DNA of 64,000 nt from positions 431,371 to 495,370 of the forward strand of contig NZ_JBAWJZ010000003.1 of the NCBI RefSeq assembly GCF_043876835.1, written 5' to 3'. Under the pieces are notes generated by a model, which had not been told where the DNA came from, ran no database searches, and saw only the letters and a list, made by a program, of their open reading frames with translations. The stretch comes from Yeosuana sp043876835. GTDB lineage: Bacteria > Bacteroidota > Bacteroidia > Flavobacteriales > Flavobacteriaceae. Of the stretch, positions 54,629 to 62,235 are shown one piece after another. The position numbers were made by a program, and so were the translations under genes. Position 1 is the stretch's first letter; every line of letters starts with the position of its first letter.

Positions 54629-55117
54629 TTAATTTTTAATTACATCTGGCAATATAAAATTGATATTATGTTCTTGTGCATGCTTAAATACCTTAGCCAA
54701 ATCTAATTTTGAAAAATCTGGAACTTCATTCATGTTTGGCAAATCAATAGTGCTATTTAGTTCTTTTCCAATAACCCTAAAATAGTCCAATAATTTGCCC
54801 GGAGTAATAATTACAAGCATCTTTCCAGAAGATGTTCCTACATTCTTAAATGTATGAACCGCATTTGACGGAACATGAACAACACTTCCGGGAAGTGCTT
54901 TAAATGGATTTTCCAGATCGTTTAAAACAAATTCAAAATCTCCATCAAGAATGTAAAAAACTTCTTCGTCCGGATGCGTATGTGGAGGCGGACCCCCTAA
55001 AGGAGGCACGCTCTCTTCAAATATTGCGTAATGATTGTTTGATTCTTCGTTTATGGATAAAACCTTTATAACATCGGTTAAAACCAATAACTGTTCGTTT
55101 TTTGATTGTGATTTCAT
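54629..55117 (-). CDS. Cupin-domain protein (162 aa)
   Basis: Small beta-barrel of the cupin family: PPHTHPDEEVFYILDGDFEF (about 44-63) is cupin motif 1 with the metal-binding His, His and Glu; PGSVVHVPSNAVHTFKN (about 74-90) is motif 2 with the last His. Related to quercetin-dioxygenase-like cupins. It is 11 bp from the VOC gene; both could act on the same small molecule. Confidence 0.87.
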   Translation of the reverse strand: MKSQSKNEQLLVLTDVIKVLSINEESNNHYAIFEESVPPLGGPPPHTHPDEEVFYILDGDFEFVLNDLENPFKALPGSVVHVPSNAVHTFKNVGTSSGKMLVIITPGKLLDYFRVIGKELNSTIDLPNMNEVPDFSKLDLAKVFKHAQEHNINFILPDVIKN

Positions 55118-55128
55118 GATTGATGTTT

Positions 55129-55527
55129 TTAAACTTTTGTCGTTACTTCTATTCTGTTATTATCAGGATCTAATGTTTCAAACTCATAATAACCATCGCC
55201 GGTAATTCTGGGTCCACTTAAAATTTCATGTGCATCCCTTCTTAATCTTTCAGCCATTTCATCTACTTCATTAGTTGAGCTTACTTCAAATGCCAAATGA
55301 ATAATTCCTAAATGTTGCTTACAAACCCTGTCATTTAAATTTTCAGGAATGCCAATCATAGACATTATTTCTAGCCTTGAACCAGATTGAAATGACAAAA
55401 AATAGCTTTCAAATTGATTTTTAGAATTTGAATGCTTTTCATTTGCCTCACCTGAAAAATATTCAGAATAATAGTCTTTTAGCCTTTCAATATTTTTTGT
55501 CCAAATGGCAACATGTTCAATAACCAT
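55129..55527 (-). CDS. VOC-family (glyoxalase/bleomycin-resistance-like) protein
   Basis: A 132-aa vicinal-oxygen-chelate protein: IEHVAIWTKNIERLKDYY at the start, HLGIIHLAFEV in the middle and YYEFETLDPDNNRIEVT at the end place two metal His and the final Glu as in the family. First gene of a three-gene unit with an FNR-like box 56 bp upstream. Confidence 0.87.
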   Translation of the reverse strand: MVIEHVAIWTKNIERLKDYYSEYFSGEANEKHSNSKNQFESYFLSFQSGSRLEIMSMIGIPENLNDRVCKQHLGIIHLAFEVSSTNEVDEMAERLRRDAHEILSGPRITGDGYYEFETLDPDNNRIEVTTKV

Positions 55528-55582
55528 ATAACTTTATTTAGTTTTCTTAAGGCAAAGAAACTAAAGAAGTAAGAATTTAAAA

Positions 55583-55596
55583 TTGATTCAAATCAA
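55583..55596. promoter_or_regulatory. FNR-like box TTGATTCAAATCAA
   Basis: Identical to the box at 51970-51983; 56 bp upstream of the VOC gene and just after the stop of the second Crp/Fnr gene. Confidence 0.78.
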
Positions 55597-55603
55597 GAAA
55601 GTG

Positions 55604-56173
55604 TTAGAGCAAAAATTTAGTTCTGTATCTGCTAAGTGTTTCTGGTGTAATTCCTAAATAGCTGGCAACATAGTGCAACGGAATTCTTTTGAAAAGTTTT
55701 GGGTGCTCTTCCATTAAATTTTTAAAACGATCTTCTGGACTGTTTTTAAGTAGTGCTGCTTCTCTTTTTTCTGATCTGATTAATTGCTCCTGAATGATGA
55801 TATTGGCCATTTTTTTAAAGGTTTCATGACTTTCTATTAAGTTAAATACATCATCCTTTTGTAATGTTAATATGCTGCATTTTTCAATGGCAACAATATT
55901 TATTATCGATGGCGTGTTAGACATAAAACTTGCTATTGAACCAACTAAAGAGTTTTCAAAAAAGAAATCGTTGCATACTTCCTTGTCTGGTGAATCATAA
56001 AACAATCTCATAGAACCATTTGTAATGAAAGCCAAAGTATCACAAACATCCCCTGCTTTTAGGAAAAATTCATTTCTATCAAGATAAGTCTCTTTTAGAA
56101 TTCCTTTAATGGCATTTAATTCTTCTTTTGATGGTTTAAAAGCTTTTTCAATGTTAAAAATAAGTTGATCCAT
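55604..56173 (-). CDS. Crp/Fnr-family transcriptional regulator (second of two)
   Basis: A 189-aa regulator with a cNMP-binding-like roll (DRNEFFLKAGDVCDTLAFI, GSMRLFY) and C-terminal helix-turn-helix (LHYVASYLGITPETLSRYR). It is similar to the regulator at 52.0 kb throughout the C-terminal third and has the same ETLSR recognition residues. It follows the deaminase gene by 18 bp, so it should be expressed from the box at 56717, a likely feedback loop. No Fe-S Cys cluster is seen. Confidence 0.9.
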   Translation of the reverse strand: MDQLIFNIEKAFKPSKEELNAIKGILKETYLDRNEFFLKAGDVCDTLAFITNGSMRLFYDSPDKEVCNDFFFENSLVGSIASFMSNTPSIINIVAIEKCSILTLQKDDVFNLIESHETFKKMANIIIQEQLIRSEKREAALLKNSPEDRFKNLMEEHPKLFKRIPLHYVASYLGITPETLSRYRTKFLL

Positions 56174-56191
56174 TTTTCCTAAAAAAATATT

Positions 56192-56659
56192 TTAAGTTTG
56201 GCTTTTATGAACCATTGAAGCTTCTTCTTCTAAAAGTGGCCCAATGACTTCCAGTTTTCTTCCTCCTTTTTGCAAAAGTTCTCTTGCTGGAATTTCAAAA
56301 ACCCAATTAGGATTTTCTCTTCCCACAATTTTATAATATTCCTTTTTGCTTAGCCCATAAACCAATCTTCCAATTCCACTCCAATAAATGGCAGAGGTGC
56401 ACATTGGGCAAGGTTCATCGCTTGTATATATAGAACATGCATTCAAATATAAATAACTATACTTTTTGCTGGCTTCTCTTATTAAATTAATCTCTGCATG
56501 GGCAATACAATCCCTATCTGAATTAATAGTGTTCCCTGCCTTTAAAATAACCCCGTTATCTTTATTTACCAAAATACAACCAAACGGTAAATTCCCTTTT
56601 TGCTTAGCTTGGTTTGCCATTTCAATGGCCAATCTTATAAATTCTTCATCTGTTTTCAT
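56192..56659 (-). CDS. Cytidine/deoxycytidylate-deaminase-fold nucleoside (guanine) deaminase
   Basis: A 155-aa zinc enzyme: LPFGCILVNKDNG, then HAEINLIREAS (zinc His and catalytic Glu) and PCPMCTSAIYWSG (two zinc Cys). The arrangement is closest to bacterial guanine deaminase/nucleoside deaminases of the CDA fold rather than tRNA adenosine deaminase TadA, but TadA-like activity cannot be ruled out by eye. FNR-like box 58 bp upstream; second Crp/Fnr gene directly downstream. Confidence 0.85.
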   Translation of the reverse strand: MKTDEEFIRLAIEMANQAKQKGNLPFGCILVNKDNGVILKAGNTINSDRDCIAHAEINLIREASKKYSYLYLNACSIYTSDEPCPMCTSAIYWSGIGRLVYGLSKKEYYKIVGRENPNWVFEIPARELLQKGGRKLEVIGPLLEEEASMVHKSQT

Positions 56660-56716
56660 GGATATGATTTACTAAAAACAATTTCGTAAATATTCATAAA
56701 ACTATCAATTATTGAC

Positions 56717-56730
56717 TTGATTTCAATCAA
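56717..56730. promoter_or_regulatory. FNR-like box TTGATTTCAATCAA
   Basis: TTGAT-N4-ATCAA dyad 58 bp upstream of the deaminase start, the fifth in this region. Confidence 0.72.
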
Positions 56731-56776
56731 GAAATATTTTAATTATTAAACTTAATAATTACTTTTTATGAAACAC

Positions 56777-56808
56777 AAAAAGCCTTATCAAAACATGATA
56801 AAGCTTTT
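56777..56808 (-). terminator. Terminator after the small lipoprotein gene
   Basis: On the minus strand ACAAAAGCTTTATCA pairs with TGATAAGGCTTTTTGT with one bulge, followed by Ts; it lies 31 bp past the stop at 56840. Confidence 0.6.
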
Positions 56809-56839
56809 GTATATTAAGTTTTTGAGATTTTATGGAAGA

Positions 56840-57070
56840 TTAGTTATCTCCTATTTTTTCAATAGCATCTTTAGTAGCTTCTCCGGCTTCTTTAGTTTCT
56901 TTAACAGCATTGTCAATGGCCTTTCCCGTTTGTTCTAAAGCTCCTTCGGTTTTTTCAGCTGCTTTATTAACTTCTGTCTCTATTGAATCTGTTTTTTTAG
57001 TGTCTCTACAAGACACAAACGCTAAGCTTAATGTTATTAGTAAAATAGTACTTAAAAATAATTTCTTCAT
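56840..57070 (-). CDS. Small lipoprotein with helical repeat (76 aa)
   Basis: Signal with Cys21 (LAFVSCRD) and then a single amphipathic helix made of Ala, Lys, Glu and Thr (EKTEGALEQTGKAIDNAVKE). Such short entericidin- or YtxH-like lipoproteins are often stress-linked in Bacteroidetes; the role is unknown. Confidence 0.72.
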   Translation of the reverse strand: MKKLFLSTILLITLSLAFVSCRDTKKTDSIETEVNKAAEKTEGALEQTGKAIDNAVKETKEAGEATKDAIEKIGDN

Positions 57071-57339
57071 GATTATAGTTTAATTTATTAATTACAAAAG
57101 CTTTATTGCTTTAAAATAATATACGTTTAAAACAAAAAGATTGGACTATAAGCTGCTTAAAAAGACATTCTTATTATGTACTTTATTGGCATTTTACTTT
57201 AATTTATTTGGTGAAAAATGCGTTTGAAACTAAAATTAATAAACTAGATTAATACTATTTCATAAACTAGTTTATTGGTAAAATATGAGACTGTAACGAC
57301 CTTTGTATAAGAAATTTATTAATTCAAAATATAAAGAAA

Positions 57340-57870
57340 ATGGAAACAACAAAATGGGTAATAGACCCAGCTCACAGTGAAATAGGATTTAAAGTAAAAC
57401 ATCTAATGATTTCAAATGTAAAAGGGAATTTTACAAATTATGAAGCAACAATTGAAGGAGAGGATTTTAAGAGTTCCCCGATTAACGTTAAAATCGAATC
57501 GTCATCAATTTTTACAAACAATAACGACAGAGATGCTCACTTAAAAAGTGCAGATTTTTTTGATGTTGAAAATTTTGAGTCGATTTTATTTGAAGGAAAA
57601 TCATTGAAAGAAGTTGATGATGACGAATATAAATTAACAGGAATTCTAACTATTAAAGGTATTAGCAAAGAAATAGTTTTGGATGTTGAATTTGGTGGAA
57701 TCAACACAGATCCTTGGGGAAATGAAAAATTGGCATTCGAAATTAATGGTAAAATTAATCGTAAAGACTGGGGATTAAACTGGAACTCAGCTTTAGAAAC
57801 CGGAGGAGTTTTGGTAGCAGACGAAGTAAAAATTAGCGCAGAGGTTCAGTTTGTAAAACAGGCTTCATAA
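57340..57870 (+). CDS. YceI-family lipid-binding protein
   Basis: A 176-aa lipocalin-like barrel: WVIDPAHSEIGFKVKHLM at the start, DRDAHLKSADFFDVENF in the middle, NRKDWGLNWN near 145 (canonical YceI motif). Known members bind isoprenoid chains. Unlike E. coli YceI it lacks a signal peptide and is expected in the cytoplasm. The next gene is 94 bp downstream, after an inverted repeat. Confidence 0.9.
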   Translation: METTKWVIDPAHSEIGFKVKHLMISNVKGNFTNYEATIEGEDFKSSPINVKIESSSIFTNNNDRDAHLKSADFFDVENFESILFEGKSLKEVDDDEYKLTGILTIKGISKEIVLDVEFGGINTDPWGNEKLAFEINGKINRKDWGLNWNSALETGGVLVADEVKISAEVQFVKQAS

Positions 57871-57919
57871 TACTTCTTGAAAAGCCAAATGAATGCCATC
57901 TAAATTGGTTTAAATTAAA

Positions 57920-57954
57920 TTAATGGCAGTAAATATTTTTTTTCCTGCCATTAA
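57920..57954. terminator. Hairpin between yceI-like and dioxygenase-like genes
   Basis: TTAATGGCAG (57920-57929) and CTGCCATTAA (57945-57954) form a perfect 10-bp stem with a T-rich loop. It ends 9 bp before the next ATG, so it may end the yceI transcript or mask the next start. Confidence 0.5.
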
Positions 57955-57963
57955 TTCTTAACT

Positions 57964-58845
57964 ATGAAAAGGAAAACGTTTATCAAGTCATTGGCAAAAG
58001 GAATAATAGGCATGACAACATTATCGTCATTTAGAAAGTTTACAGATAGCTTAGAAAAGCAAAATACGCTTATTCCTGTTTTGTTTATAGGACATGGTTC
58101 TCCAATGAATGGCATTCAAACTAATGAGTTTAGTTTAGGTTGGAAACAAATGGCTAGTGAAATTCAAATTCCTAAAGCGGTTTTAGTGGTTTCTGCACAT
58201 TGGTTTACAAAAGGGACTAAAATAACTTCAATGGATTTTCCTGATACAATTCACGATTTTGGTGGATTTCCACAAGCACTCTTTGATGTGCAATATCCAG
58301 CACCTGGGCAACCTCATTTAGCTAGGGAAACGGCTGCTCTTATTAAATCAGCACATGTTGAGCTAGATCACGATTGGGGGTTAGATCACGGCACCTGGAC
58401 TGTGGTAAGACATATGTATCCAGATGCTAATATTCCAGTGCTTCAATTAAGTATTGATTATACAAAAGGAGCTCAATATCATTATGAAATTGCCAAAGAA
58501 CTTTATTCATTGAGAGAAAAAGGTGTACTTATTATTGGTAGTGGCAATATGGTTCATAACTTAAGAATGGTTGCCTGGAACAAATTAAATAACGATGGCT
58601 ATGGCTTTGATTGGGCTCTCCAAATGAATGATACGTTTAAATCGCTCATTCAAAATGGCAGTCATTATTCATTAATAAATTATTCTTTATTGGGGAAAGA
58701 AGCGATGTTAGCTATACCAACACCAGAACATTATTTACCACTTATATACACTTTAGGTCTTCAAGATAAAAAAGACGATATCAAGTTTTTTAATGATAAA
58801 GCAGTTGGTGGTTCTTTAACTATGACCTCAGTAAAATTTGGATAA
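57964..58845 (+). CDS. ygiD: 4,5-DOPA-extradiol-dioxygenase-like protein (LigB family)
   Basis: A 293-aa member of the class III extradiol ring-cleavage family. PVLFIGHGSPMNGI (first His), VVSAHWF (second His), DHDWGLDHGTWTV and GSGNMVHNLR contain the remaining active-site His residues. E. coli YgiD opens L-DOPA. The first 30 residues (MKRKTFIKSLAKGIIG) are an added signal-like stretch, so it may be exported. It converges with nadD. Confidence 0.88.
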   Translation: MKRKTFIKSLAKGIIGMTTLSSFRKFTDSLEKQNTLIPVLFIGHGSPMNGIQTNEFSLGWKQMASEIQIPKAVLVVSAHWFTKGTKITSMDFPDTIHDFGGFPQALFDVQYPAPGQPHLARETAALIKSAHVELDHDWGLDHGTWTVVRHMYPDANIPVLQLSIDYTKGAQYHYEIAKELYSLREKGVLIIGSGNMVHNLRMVAWNKLNNDGYGFDWALQMNDTFKSLIQNGSHYSLINYSLLGKEAMLAIPTPEHYLPLIYTLGLQDKKDDIKFFNDKAVGGSLTMTSVKFG

Positions 58846-58873
58846 AATTTCTTTTTGAAACTAGAAAAGAAAT

Positions 58874-59452
58874 CTATTTGTAAAAATTCATCTCATCAAG
58901 GTATTCCCAAACATGTTGTGGTAGCATTGGTTGCACATTTTTACCTTCCTTGATGGCATTTCGAATAAAAGTTGAAGAAAGTTCCATGATAGGAGCATTA
59001 ATATGATGAATTTTTTTATGCCCATCTAATTCCGTTTTCTCTGTATTTTCAGGAACTCTTGGATAAACATAAATGTTATAGTTTTCAAGAATAAGTTCAT
59101 AATTTTTCCATTTATGAAAACTCTTTAAGTTGTCTTCGCCCATTATTAAAGCAAACTCATGTTTTGGATACTTTTCTTGTAAATGAGCCAATGTATTGAT
59201 GGTATAATTGGGTTGAGGTAAGTTAAACTCAATATCACAAGGCTTTATTTTGGTATAGTCTTTTGTGGCTCTGTAAACCATTTCCAAACGCTGGTAATTG
59301 TCTAGTAAAGTGCTTTTCTTTTTAAAAGGATTGTGTGGGGTTACCACAAACCAAACCTGGTCTAAATCGCTATACTCAACCAAATGGTTTGCAATAACTA
59401 AATGACCAATATGTATTGGATTAAATGAACCAAAAAACAATCCAACCTTCAT
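58874..59452 (-). CDS. nadD: Nicotinate-nucleotide adenylyltransferase
   Basis: Makes nicotinate adenine dinucleotide in NAD synthesis. 192 aa, normal for the family; the nucleotidyltransferase motif GSFNPIHIGHL is at residues 8-18 and the second motif SSTFIRNAIKEG (ISSTxIR type) near 159-170. It follows gmk by 8 bp in a yicC-gmk-nadD operon usual in Flavobacteria. Confidence 0.95.
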   Translation of the reverse strand: MKVGLFFGSFNPIHIGHLVIANHLVEYSDLDQVWFVVTPHNPFKKKSTLLDNYQRLEMVYRATKDYTKIKPCDIEFNLPQPNYTINTLAHLQEKYPKHEFALIMGEDNLKSFHKWKNYELILENYNIYVYPRVPENTEKTELDGHKKIHHINAPIMELSSTFIRNAIKEGKNVQPMLPQHVWEYLDEMNFYK

Positions 59453-59460
59453 CTGTTTTG

Positions 59461-60033
59461 TTAAGAATTTACAAAGTTTCTCACCAATTCTTCGGCTTCA
59501 ACAAGGGCTTTGTCTAAATGGTGATTTTCAATAATCACATCAAACAATGGCGCTGTAGCAAGTTCTGCAGAAGCTTTAGCAACACGCATGTTTATTTTGT
59601 CTTCTGTTTCCGTTTTGCGTTTTTTAAGCCTTATTTTAAGTTCATCAATACTTGGTGGTTTAACAAAAATAGCCAATGTTTCTTCAGGAAATTTTCGCTT
59701 TATACGCAACCCACCTGATACATCAATATCAAAAATAACATGTTTGCCTTTGGCCCAAATTCTTTCAACTTCCGATTTTAAAGTACCGTAAAAATTATCG
59801 CGATATACTTCTTCCCATTCCAGAAATTCATCGTTTTTAATTTTTGCCTTAAACTCTTTGGCAGATAGATAATAGTAGTCCTTTCCGTGAACTTCTTCTC
59901 CGCGCCTTTCTCGTGATGTAGCCGAAATAGAGAATTCCAAATTCAAATCTTCAATTCCTAATAAATGTCTTACAATGGTTGTTTTTCCAGAACCCGAAGG
60001 TGCCGAAAACACAATTAATTTTCCTTTATTCAT
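59461..60033 (-). CDS. gmk: Guanylate kinase
   Basis: Phosphorylates GMP to GDP. 190 aa; P-loop SAPSGSGKTT (9-18), GMP-binding SATSRERRGEEVHGKDYYY (37-55), and IDVSGGLRIKRKFPE. Its ATG overlaps the yicC stop (TAATG), so translation is coupled. Confidence 0.97.
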   Translation of the reverse strand: MNKGKLIVFSAPSGSGKTTIVRHLLGIEDLNLEFSISATSRERRGEEVHGKDYYYLSAKEFKAKIKNDEFLEWEEVYRDNFYGTLKSEVERIWAKGKHVIFDIDVSGGLRIKRKFPEETLAIFVKPPSIDELKIRLKKRKTETEDKINMRVAKASAELATAPLFDVIIENHHLDKALVEAEELVRNFVNS

Positions 60034-60890
60034 TATAAAACATTTAATAATTGTTCTTTAATTTTTTCAAGCTCATCCTTCATTTGAACCACTAACTGTT
60101 GCATAGGCGCGAAGTTGCTTTTTGAACCAATAGTGTTTATTTCCCTGCCTATTTCCTGACTTATAAACCCAAGTTTTTTTCCATTAGAGTCTGCAGAATT
60201 TATGGATTCTGTAAAGTATTCCAAATGGTTTTTTAAACGTACTTTTTCTTCAGTAATATCAAACTTTTCAATGTAGTAAACCAACTCTTGCTCAAATCGG
60301 TTTTCGTCATATTTTTCTTTTAATTCTTCAACACCTTTTGTTAAACGCTCACGAACTGCTAATATTCTATCGGGATCCATGGCTATAACTTTGGTAAGCA
60401 ACTCTTCTATAATTGAAATTCGTTTTAAAAACTCTATTTCAAGAACTTTTCCTTCATCTAGCCTGTAATTATTTATACTTTCAATAGCAATATTAATTTC
60501 ATTTTCAATAGCTTTCCATTCCGTTTCATCAATTTCTTCGCGAACTGTATTTAAAGCATCCGGAAATCTAACAGCCATTTTAAGAAGTTCCATTTCATCA
60601 CCATCAACAACCTTTCTTAATTGATTGATATACTGTTTAACAACAGGTGCATTAATTTGTGTTGAAGTATCTTCAGCAGTCATCTCTAAAAAAATAGAAA
60701 AATCTATTTTACCACGTTCTAATTTATCGGCCAAAAGCTTTCTTATTTCAAGCTCTTTTTCTCTGTAAATAGAAGGCATTCTTGTGTTTAAATCTAAACT
60801 CTTGCTGTTTAGTGATTTTAACTCAATACTTATCTTTTTTGTAGGTAATTGCAATATAGATTTTCCGTAACCGGTCATTGAATATATCAT
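60033..60890 (-). CDS. yicC: YicC-family endoribonuclease
   Basis: A 285-aa protein from the ATG at 60890 (MIYSMTGYGKS, the typical start); the open frame begins 24 bp earlier. It shows the N-terminal SMTGYGKS motif, SLNSKSLDLNTRMP, and the C-terminal GFISQEIGREINTIGSKSN with conserved acidic and Asn residues. YicC proteins are endoribonucleases acting on small RNAs or mRNA. First gene of the yicC-gmk-nadD operon. Confidence 0.94.
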   Translation of the reverse strand: MIYSMTGYGKSILQLPTKKISIELKSLNSKSLDLNTRMPSIYREKELEIRKLLADKLERGKIDFSIFLEMTAEDTSTQINAPVVKQYINQLRKVVDGDEMELLKMAVRFPDALNTVREEIDETEWKAIENEINIAIESINNYRLDEGKVLEIEFLKRISIIEELLTKVIAMDPDRILAVRERLTKGVEELKEKYDENRFEQELVYYIEKFDITEEKVRLKNHLEYFTESINSADSNGKKLGFISQEIGREINTIGSKSNFAPMQQLVVQMKDELEKIKEQLLNVL

Positions 60891-61005
60891 ATGCTTATAA
60901 ATAAAGTTGTACAAAGGTAACTAAAACCTTAAGGATAGAAAAACACTTAATTTTTTCTTTGGGCTTTAACTCAATTCTTAAAGTGAATGAGAATTTTTGA
61001 AATAA

Positions 61006-61037
61006 AAAAAGGGAATACAATTATATATTCCCTTTTT
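61006..61037 (-). terminator. Bidirectional terminator after manA
   Basis: AAAAAGGGAATA (61006-61017) pairs with TATTCCCTTTTT (61026-61037), with A- and T-runs on both sides. It is 118 bp past the manA stop on the minus strand. Confidence 0.75.
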
Positions 61038-61154
61038 CTCACATAATCTGAGTTTGGGTTTTACCCGATTACAAAATCAAAAAAACAAAAAGTATATGTT
61101 ATAAAAAATGACTTTTGTTAGGTTTTTGAAAATAAGTCAATTAGTTAATTGATT

Positions 61155-62129
61155 TTACAGATATACTTCTAACAGTTTTGCGCTTTCGGCTATTAGTTTA
61201 ACTGAACTAATAGTAGCTGGAAGTAACACGGTTTGTCCATGATTTAATGAATAGGTTTCACCACCACAAATAATTTCAGCACTCCCTTCAACACACATAT
61301 AAATAACGAAAGAATCTAAATTAGAGTAATCTTTACTCATGCTGCCTTTTAGTTGAATAATATTGGTTTTAAAATATGGCGAGTAAACCAATTTACTGGA
61401 CTCATTTTCTTTTAAAGTGTATGCTGTTTTGTAAGTATCATGTAATTGATAATCTATAGCATCTAGAGCCAATTCTGTGTGCAACTCTCTCTCTTTTCCT
61501 GCTTTGGCATCTACGCGATTATAATCGTATATTCTATATGTAACATCAGATGTTTGCTGAATTTCGGCCAATAAAACACCTGCTCCAATGGCATGAACTC
61601 TTCCTGTTGGGATATAAAATGTATCTCCTTTTGAAATTTTTTCAGCATTTAAAACCTCTAAAATGTTTCCTTCATCAAGTTTTTTTAAATACTCTTCTGG
61701 ACTTACATCTTGATTGAACCCTACAATTAATTCGGCATCATCATCAGTTTCCATAATATACCACATCTCATTTTTACCAAATGAATTATGGCGTTCTTTT
61801 GCTAATTCGTTATTAGGATGTACTTGTATAGAAAGTGGAGTTTTTGCATCAATATATTTTATCAAAATAGGAAAACTGTCTCCAAAAGTTTCATAAACCT
61901 TTTCGCCAACCAAATCTCCTTTATACGTTTGAATAAGTTCTTTAAGGCTTTTGCCCTTTAATAAGCCATTGGCAACAACAGAAACGTCTCCTTCAACATC
62001 AGAAAGTTCCCAACTTTCTCCTATCTCTGTTTGTTTTGAACCTTTTTTAAAAATTGTAGTTAGTTTTTCTCCTCCCCAAATTCGTTCTTTCAATATGGGT
62101 TCAAAAGTTATAGGATAATTTAAAGTCAT
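61155..62129 (-). CDS. manA: Class I mannose-6-phosphate isomerase
   Basis: Interconverts fructose-6-P and mannose-6-P. 324 aa, the short Bacteroidetes/Firmicutes type: RIWGGEKLT near 17-25, the zinc ligands in QVHPNNELAKERH (about 102-114) and the catalytic Arg/His region IPTGRVHAIGAG (about 170-181), with a small C-terminal cupin sheet. Stands as a single gene between the racemase-like gene and yicC. Confidence 0.93.
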   Translation of the reverse strand: MTLNYPITFEPILKERIWGGEKLTTIFKKGSKQTEIGESWELSDVEGDVSVVANGLLKGKSLKELIQTYKGDLVGEKVYETFGDSFPILIKYIDAKTPLSIQVHPNNELAKERHNSFGKNEMWYIMETDDDAELIVGFNQDVSPEEYLKKLDEGNILEVLNAEKISKGDTFYIPTGRVHAIGAGVLLAEIQQTSDVTYRIYDYNRVDAKAGKERELHTELALDAIDYQLHDTYKTAYTLKENESSKLVYSPYFKTNIIQLKGSMSKDYSNLDSFVIYMCVEGSAEIICGGETYSLNHGQTVLLPATISSVKLIAESAKLLEVYL

Positions 62130-62235
62130 TTTTATTTTAAATTTAAAGTCGATTTTAGTGTGTAAAAATAATCAACCCTTTTAAATATATAGGAGTGTTT
62201 TTCTACTTAAATTGAAAGACACATGTAATGTTTAA

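Noticed and set aside
51993..56173. The Crp/Fnr proteins as oxygen-sensing FNR orthologues
   Set aside because: The DNA-reading residues agree with FNR, but the N-terminal Cys cluster for an Fe-S centre is missing in both.
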